This document shows positions 58,830 through 64,000 of a stretch of DNA of 64,000 nucleotides, in pieces. The stretch is from contig NZ_JASZYG010000001.1 of the NCBI RefSeq assembly GCF_030317105.1, forward strand, positions 744,001 through 808,000. The letters are read 5' to 3'. A model generated the notes under the pieces. That model had not been told where the DNA came from, did not search any database, and worked only from the letters and a program-made list of their open reading frames with translations. Origin of the DNA: Variovorax brevis (lineage in GTDB: Bacteria; Pseudomonadota; Gammaproteobacteria; Burkholderiales; Burkholderiaceae_C). Position numbers and translations under genes: made by a program. Within the stretch, counting starts at the first letter, position 1. Every line of letters starts with the position of its first letter.

Positions 58830-60167
58830 TCATTGACGCCCACCGCTCGCACTGGCCAGCTGCCATTCCCAAGAGCCCTGTTCCTGCGTCGAGGCGCGCG
58901 GAATGGCAGGCATGCTTTCGCCCTGCCGAACTGCTACGACACCCCGGTCGCGGCCTTGATGCATCCACTGGAAGTCCATGGGAGTGTGCGAGGCCGCGAC
59001 TGCTTTCCAGATACCGCTCAGGGGGCAGGGTTCGCCCGGTCGGCAGCTCAGCGACGTGCTGACTGACACTGGTGTACGCGGGCGCACCGATCGCACGATG
59101 CCATCCCACAGCTGTATCACTTGGTCATCGGAGAGGCTGGAAGACGTCTGCTTGTCCTGAGGCACGCCGTTGGTCTGGCCGGTGAGAATTTTCAGCGACA
59201 GGGTGGGCTGTTGCAGCGATTGCTTGGCTGTACGCGTTTCGATGTTGAAAAGATGCTGCACGATCGGCCGAGAAAGCTTGTCCAGAAGCTCCTGCGCAGG
59301 CATGCCGCCCAGCATCGTTTCACGTTTGCGTAGCGTGACACCGCCGGCTTTGTTGAACAGGGCCAGGATGCGCTGATCGGCCACGGCGCTGCCGCGATCA
59401 AACAACGGTTCGCCAGGCTGTCCAGTGACGGCGTGGTAGTCCACCTCAACATGCACATCGGGACGGGATTCGTCGAAGAAGCGGAAGCTGCTGACCTCGT
59501 CGTCCTGTCCAACATTGAATACCACGCCCTGCTGGCAGAAGCCCGCCGGTGCACCTGTTGCATCGATATAAGGCAACAGTCGTTTGGAGATCATCCTCAA
59601 GCGTTCCTCGGTGGGCCCTGTGTTGACGTGAGTGTATTTATTCGGTGTGTCTCCAAGTGCCATGCTCTCGGGCACATAAGACTTCTCGTCAAAGATAACG
59701 TACCGTTGTCCCACAAGTTGATGCACCTCGCTTCTGATTGCGCCCTCGTAAAGCTCTTTGTCATGCCGTCGCAACATGACGGCGTATTCACCCAACTGCT
59801 CTGTCTTGAGCAACATCGGCCCCTTGGCTTCCTCATTGACAGCGCCTTGCAACTCGTCACGACGTGCCCGCACAGCTTTCACAAACGCATCAGGGGTGTA
59901 GAGCTCGCTTCTGACAGTTGCATAGACGCGCTTGAAATTCTTGTCCAGCCCGTAGTACAGCTCAATATTGCCCCAACCTCCCGTTTGCAAGCTAAAGCCC
60001 TTTGGCAGGTCGATCAGGTAGCGCCCCATGCAGTGGGTCTGGCGTTCGCTCGCGATAGGGTTCATGGTGGTGAGGGTGTATGTTGAAGAGGCCACCGCGG
60101 TGCAGGCTAACGCGCTGGCGGCAAGCAGCATTGCGGCTGTCCGGTACAGGGCACGCAAGGAATTCAT
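58830..60167 (-). CDS. Tli4-like type VI secretion immunity protein
   Basis: A 445-residue exported protein with signal peptide ('AAMLLAASALACTAVASS'). The early 'HCMGRYLIDLPKGFSLQTGG' is the hallmark of the Tli4 immunity family, and a second domain begins near residue 270 ('RKRETMLGGMPAQELLDKLS'). The protein should reside in the periplasm and neutralise the lipase effector encoded nine bases upstream. The GC content is lower than in the core genes, in keeping with a transferred cassette. About 135 bp to the SPFH gene hold nothing recognised. Confidence 0.75.
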   Translation of the reverse strand: MNSLRALYRTAAMLLAASALACTAVASSTYTLTTMNPIASERQTHCMGRYLIDLPKGFSLQTGGWGNIELYYGLDKNFKRVYATVRSELYTPDAFVKAVRARRDELQGAVNEEAKGPMLLKTEQLGEYAVMLRRHDKELYEGAIRSEVHQLVGQRYVIFDEKSYVPESMALGDTPNKYTHVNTGPTEERLRMISKRLLPYIDATGAPAGFCQQGVVFNVGQDDEVSSFRFFDESRPDVHVEVDYHAVTGQPGEPLFDRGSAVADQRILALFNKAGGVTLRKRETMLGGMPAQELLDKLSRPIVQHLFNIETRTAKQSLQQPTLSLKILTGQTNGVPQDKQTSSSLSDDQVIQLWDGIVRSVRPRTPVSVSTSLSCRPGEPCPLSGIWKAVAASHTPMDFQWMHQGRDRGVVAVRQGESMPAIPRASTQEQGSWEWQLASASGGRQ

Positions 60168-60176
60168 CTGGAGCCT

Positions 60177-61973
60177 TCAAGGTTTGACTGCGGCAGGCTT
60201 GTCGGACTTGGAAACCAGTTTGCACAGGGAGTACAGCGACAGTTTTTGAACTGTGTCGTCTTTGTAGGCCGGTTCGTGTTCAACACCCTTGATCTTGAAA
60301 ACTTGCAGGACCTTGGCGCAATCAAGGGGCGCGCGGCCTGAAGATGCGGGCACCGTGCCATCGCCAGATCCGTCTTGCCCGGCTGCGGCCAAATCCCAAG
60401 AGCTGGTCTCGTAGTCAAGTGTGTTGGTTTCAGCGTTGATGACGCGTTCACCGCCCACACGCTCGGGGTTGGAGCCTGTCATGCGCACCTCCTGCGCCGA
60501 CATCTCATACACCTGCGCCGGTGTTGGCGCTTTGGTCCCTCCAAGCGGTTGCCGGTGGCCCTTTGTCATTTTCCAAGTCACCCGTTCGAAGCTCCTGGTC
60601 TCACCTTTTTTGTCGGCATCGCCAAAAAAGGCGTGAGTGTGCTGGTGATAGTCCTGTGAGGTTAGGGTTGTATGGAATTTCTTTGCCGTTTCAAGAAAAT
60701 CCAGATAGTCGCCCCAAGAAATGGGAACCCCGCCGCTGGGCGTTAGCCACTCTTCCTTAACGAGCGCCCACCAACGGTCATTCCGTTTGTAGATTTCCTC
60801 GTATGGATCTGTGGCAGGCAAGGTCGCTGCAATCGATTTGCCATCTGGGCCATGGACCTCTAACCAACCTCTGTTGTATTTGTTGTCTTTGTTGTCTTTG
60901 TTGTCTTTGTTGCATTTGTTGTCATTGTTGTCTTTGTTGTCATTGGAGTAATTCTGCGTGGGGAGCAGTTCCAGCGCGCCCGGCGCCTGCGCGAACACGG
61001 CCGTGACTTGCCGGCCGGTGGTGCCGATGACCAGCGAGGCTTTGACAGATTCATCCCACATGCCAACCTTACAGCGGCGGTAAGCCACGGCTGCGCCGTT
61101 GGCAGGCATGACGCCGTTGATGATGCCGGCGATGAGCTTTTCGGCGCCATCCAGCTTGGCGCAGGCACGCGATACCAACCCGCCCATGGAGTGAGTGATG
61201 ATCATCACCTGCTTGCATTCGATCTTTTGTGTGTGGTTGCGGGCGATCACCTCTTTGATGCGTTTCAGCAGCAGCTTGGCGGCGATCTTGTTGTCATCCA
61301 GCCAGTTGTAACCACAGGCATACACTGGCATGCGGCACCGCGCCAGCGCCTTCAATTCGTCTTCCGTGGGCTCTTCGAAGCAGCGCAGTGGCGTCCAAAT
61401 GTTCTTACCGGGGTCATTTTTTTTGCGCCCCTCGAGCAACTGTCGAATGACATTTGTCGCGTTGGGCTTACGAACCCCATTGGCGTCGGGCTTGCCGTTG
61501 AGTTCCTCCTCAAGGAACTTGAGGTAACTGTGGTAGCTGCCTTCACCGACCTCACCCCAGCCTCGCGCGATGTATTCGTCACGATTGGCAATGCTGCCAA
61601 CAGCGTTGGATGGCACCGCCCCCCCGGGGTCTACCACTGTCCGATCAGGATGCAGCAATTTCTGCCGCTTGCCCGGCCCCTCTTTAATCTTGTCGAAGAG
61701 AAGACCAAGAGGTGCACCAAGGCTGTTATCCAGCCGCCAGACAGGGGCGCTACCAGTGTGGATGTTGCCATTTCCCTTGAGGTTGCTCCCCATGATGCCC
61801 GGCACGAAAACAATGGGCAGAACGTACTCCGGCTGATAGCGCAGCGTCACGGGGTCGCAGCGTTCGGACTTCGTGAGGTTCCACTGGTAGCAATGAGCGC
61901 CGTCGGCACCCGGCACGGCCTGCGCGCTGCGTTCTTCGGTGGCGGCTGCGGCGTTCGCGTAGTCGTCGGTCAT
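60177..61973 (-). CDS. Type VI secretion lipase-like effector (Tle, LCAT/PGAP1-like)
   Basis: A 598-residue alpha/beta hydrolase without signal peptide. The N-terminal 'YVLPIVFVPGIMGSNLKGNG' is the oxyanion region of LCAT/PGAP1-like lipases and 'MIITHSMGGLVSRAC' is the nucleophile elbow (T-x-S-x-G instead of G-x-S-x-G). About residues 343-367 are an imperfect Asp-Asn-Lys repeat. Directly behind vgrG and before a Tli4-like gene, it is a probable phospholipase delivered by the VgrG spike. The ATG at 61973 follows an AGGAG inside the vgrG end. The Tle subfamily is not assigned. Confidence 0.75.
   Translation of the reverse strand: MTDDYANAAAATEERSAQAVPGADGAHCYQWNLTKSERCDPVTLRYQPEYVLPIVFVPGIMGSNLKGNGNIHTGSAPVWRLDNSLGAPLGLLFDKIKEGPGKRQKLLHPDRTVVDPGGAVPSNAVGSIANRDEYIARGWGEVGEGSYHSYLKFLEEELNGKPDANGVRKPNATNVIRQLLEGRKKNDPGKNIWTPLRCFEEPTEDELKALARCRMPVYACGYNWLDDNKIAAKLLLKRIKEVIARNHTQKIECKQVMIITHSMGGLVSRACAKLDGAEKLIAGIINGVMPANGAAVAYRRCKVGMWDESVKASLVIGTTGRQVTAVFAQAPGALELLPTQNYSNDNKDNNDNKCNKDNKDNKDNKYNRGWLEVHGPDGKSIAATLPATDPYEEIYKRNDRWWALVKEEWLTPSGGVPISWGDYLDFLETAKKFHTTLTSQDYHQHTHAFFGDADKKGETRSFERVTWKMTKGHRQPLGGTKAPTPAQVYEMSAQEVRMTGSNPERVGGERVINAETNTLDYETSSWDLAAAGQDGSGDGTVPASSGRAPLDCAKVLQVFKIKGVEHEPAYKDDTVQKLSLYSLCKLVSKSDKPAAVKP
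60872..60944 (-). repeat. Coding 9-bp tandem repeat (Asp-Asn-Lys) in the effector gene
   Basis: About eight imperfect copies of the unit GACAACAAA (minus strand) read as DNK, with single-residue variants DNN, CNK and YN. The unit length is a multiple of three, so copy changes would alter loop length without shifting the frame. The stretch is markedly AT-rich against its surroundings. Confidence 0.85.
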
Positions 61974-61980
61974 GATGCTG

Positions 61981-64000
61981 TTACTCCTGGATGCCAAGCA
62001 ATTCGATGGTGAGTTGGGCTGGGTCCGTGCCCTTTTGCATGGGCACGATTCCGTCTGCGCCTGTGACGCCTTCGATCACCGCCCCGTCGTCCCGCTTGAT
62101 GCGGTAGCGCATCCTCGAAACGGGTTTGCCTTCGGGCGTCTTGACGATGAACTGTTCGTTGAACTGAGCGTCAGGCCAACCGTTCGCAGCAATTGATCGG
62201 CTCTGTGGGCCCTCCAAGACGTGTGTCGCCGCCTGCTCGCGATGAAAGCCTGGCGTGCCATGCACGATCCCCTCGTCGGCATAGCGCGAGAAGCTGCGGC
62301 CACCTTGCAAAATCAGCTCTTTCCCGGCGCTGATGGTGATTCGCTCGGCCGTCTGGTTGATGTTGAGCTTGGCCAGCACGTGGATGCTGTCATTGAGCGC
62401 CTTGATGTCGATGTCGCCACTGGCCGCCACCAGCTTCATGCCCGCCTTGTGGGCGAACAGCTTGATGGCGTCCTTGACGCTGGCGAACAGGCCGCGCCCT
62501 ACAACCAGGCTGGTGTGACCGCCGCTGGTGAAGGCGTTGTGTTCGTCGCTGGCAATGTGCGTGCTCTGGCGCGTGGAGGTTTCGATGCCCGCCGGGCTGG
62601 CCAGGACGAGGTGCGGCTTTGCGAGTTCGGGAAACACGCCGGCCTGGACATCGGGTTTGCAGTCGCCGCTGATGTCAGCGTTCTGGGCGGCGATGCCGTT
62701 GGCGACGTCTGACTGCTCCTTGCCGGACTGTTGCGCCTCGAACTTCTGCGCCAGTTCGGCCATCTGTTCGTGTTGCTCATGGGCCTTGGCCAGCCTGCGC
62801 TTGGCTTCGTCCATCGCCTTGATGTAGCCACTGGCCGCGGCGCGACCCTCGGTGGAGATGAGCAGGCCGTCCTGCGCACGCAAGACGCCGTGGCCGTCGG
62901 TGCGCAGTTCGAAGCCCTCTCCTCGAAGGTCGGCGCGGCCCCGATTGCCGTCGATGCGGGCAATGTGCCCCAGCGACAACTGACTGTGCTGATGGTCGCT
63001 CTTGAGTTGGACCTGAATCCTTTCGGCCGTGTCGTCCATCACGAGGTGATTACTTCGCCCGCCAGAGGCGTTGCCACTATCGGGCAGCAGTTCGCGGCTG
63101 CGGAAGCCGCTGAGCGCATGCTGACCGGGCAGGCTCCAAGGCGGCAGGTTCATCTGGTTGTGAACCCGCCCAGTGCAGATCGGCAGATCGGGATCACCAC
63201 CGTAGAAATCGACGATGACTTCCTGCCCGATGCGGGGAATGTGCACGCCGCCCAGTTGATTGCCAGCCCATGGACTTGAGACGCGCAACCAGCAGGTGCT
63301 GTGCTGGTTCTTCTGTCCGATGCGGTCCCAGGGGAACTGGACCTTGATGCGGCCCAGGTCGTCGGTCCAGACGTTCTGCCCTTCAGGACCGACGACCAGG
63401 GCAGGCTGCGGACCGCCTGTACGGGGCTTTGATCGCGTCAGTTCCGGACGCAGTGGCTGCGCAACCGGATGGGCCGTCAGATCGACCTGTACGCGCCACT
63501 GCTGGCGCCGCTCGGTGCGGGCGTCAAGGTGCTGGCTGTCTCGCGCCACGTCTTCGATCAGCAGGCGGGTGTCGAGAATCAGGTACTCGGCATTGGCCCT
63601 GTGGCGCGGATGCTTCGCCAGCCTGAAGGTGCAACCCGGAACCATGCCCCTCAGATTTCCGCTGGCTTGGGCGCGTGATCCGTGAGAACGCAGGGCTTGC
63701 ATCCGCAGTAGCGCAAGTTGCCCGCCTTCAGCTGCCGGCTCATTGCTGCCGGTGGCACCGGCCCGCGGCTGGGCGTAGTGGCTGCCGGCGCTGCCAGTTT
63801 GGCTGGCGTGCCATTCGTAGATTTCCTGATCGGCCTGCCCCGTAGGACGAGGGTCCCGGCTTCCGACGGCGAGGTCGGACTTGGGGCGGGTGTAGTCGTA
63901 GTCGCGGGTAGCGTAGCGGCCGCTTGTCAGGTGGTTGTGCGGCGTGAAGGTATGGATGTACTCCGCGTCAATCTTCCAGCCGGGCGCGTGGTATTCGACG
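61981..64000 (-). CDS. vgrG: Type VI secretion spike protein VgrG (5' end outside window)
   Basis: The frame is open from the right window edge to 61981. The visible part covers the end of the gp27-like region ('TRLLIEDVARDSQHLDARTE'), the gp5 OB fold ('WTDDLGRIKVQFPWDRIGQK', 'GGVHIPRIGQEVIVDFYGGD'), the beta-helix needle with its repeated short strands ('LVVGRGLFASVKDAIKLFAH'), and a short C-terminal DUF-type domain. It forms the membrane-puncturing tip and carries the neighbouring lipase effector. The effector start lies eight bases after the vgrG stop. Confidence 0.92.
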   Translation of the reverse strand, partial: VEYHAPGWKIDAEYIHTFTPHNHLTSGRYATRDYDYTRPKSDLAVGSRDPRPTGQADQEIYEWHASQTGSAGSHYAQPRAGATGSNEPAAEGGQLALLRMQALRSHGSRAQASGNLRGMVPGCTFRLAKHPRHRANAEYLILDTRLLIEDVARDSQHLDARTERRQQWRVQVDLTAHPVAQPLRPELTRSKPRTGGPQPALVVGPEGQNVWTDDLGRIKVQFPWDRIGQKNQHSTCWLRVSSPWAGNQLGGVHIPRIGQEVIVDFYGGDPDLPICTGRVHNQMNLPPWSLPGQHALSGFRSRELLPDSGNASGGRSNHLVMDDTAERIQVQLKSDHQHSQLSLGHIARIDGNRGRADLRGEGFELRTDGHGVLRAQDGLLISTEGRAAASGYIKAMDEAKRRLAKAHEQHEQMAELAQKFEAQQSGKEQSDVANGIAAQNADISGDCKPDVQAGVFPELAKPHLVLASPAGIETSTRQSTHIASDEHNAFTSGGHTSLVVGRGLFASVKDAIKLFAHKAGMKLVAASGDIDIKALNDSIHVLAKLNINQTAERITISAGKELILQGGRSFSRYADEGIVHGTPGFHREQAATHVLEGPQSRSIAANGWPDAQFNEQFIVKTPEGKPVSRMRYRIKRDDGAVIEGVTGADGIVPMQKGTDPAQLTIELLGIQE

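Noticed and set aside
60872..60944. A CRISPR-like array
   Set aside because: The units are 9 bp, contiguous and without spacers, and they read in frame within a protein gene.

Overview
The window is high-GC, gene-dense bacterial chromosome with mostly betaproteobacterial gene content and order. The rimP-nusA-infB-rbfA-truB-typA run, guaB/guaA, ratA-rnfH opposite smpB, the yejABEF-type importer and the phosphonate operon all point to Burkholderiales, most likely Comamonadaceae and Variovorax-like. This placement comes from recognising families by eye, not from a database search. No rRNA, tRNA, CRISPR array or intact transposase was seen.

Layout. 1-6,350: the end of a PAP2 phosphatase, then a TPP riboswitch leading the HMP permease gene cytX. 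thiD lies on the opposite strand inside the cluster, followed by thiO-thiS-thiG-thiE. 6,350-10,270: an orphan Tat-type substrate-binding protein, an esterase and an acyl-CoA ligase. 10,560-19,010: a lipid-modification cluster around an ECF sigma factor and its ChrR-type anti-sigma factor, with two cyclopropane-synthase-like methyltransferases, a FAD oxidoreductase, DUF1365, DUF2878, DUF1295, DUF6134-like and DUF2177 genes. Three copies of a shared TGATCC-N15/16-CGTA element stand before the three transcription units, so the cluster looks like a self-contained, sigma-driven regulon. 19,010-21,640: a small accessory islet at the 3' end of guaA, with an AbiE toxin-antitoxin pair behind a promoter/operator and an apparently internally deleted Shedu (DUF4263) gene. 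21,645-25,474: guaB, a small membrane protein resembling bacterial TM-STING, and guaA, arranged as one tight operon.

25,650-38,120: housekeeping genes (DUF4124, rnfH, ratA, smpB, a lipoprotein, a YXWGXW protein, an EamA exporter, typA, truB, rbfA, infB, nusA, rimP). truB carries an in-frame REP-type palindrome insertion. 38,120-46,640: an MFS transporter, a Yej-type peptide ABC importer, fabI and an exported ATP-dependent DNA ligase. 46,660-54,860: a 2-aminoethylphosphonate locus (PhnS/PhnT/permease importer, FAD oxidoreductase, PhnX) with a divergent GntR regulator, HD protein and EamA membrane protein. No PhnW transaminase is present, so the FAD enzyme probably supplies phosphonoacetaldehyde. 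54,870-58,700: a large basic amino-acid decarboxylase, then NfeD and SPFH membrane proteins. 58,830-64,000: a lower-GC type VI secretion cassette (VgrG, lipase-like effector with a coding tandem repeat, Tli4-like immunity protein) running off the right edge.

The most unusual item is the STING-like protein between the two GMP-synthesis genes, with no cGAS-like cyclase in the window. Next are the sigma/ChrR lipid regulon with its repeated promoter element, the deleted Shedu gene beside AbiE, and the TPP riboswitch with a multi-hairpin insertion.
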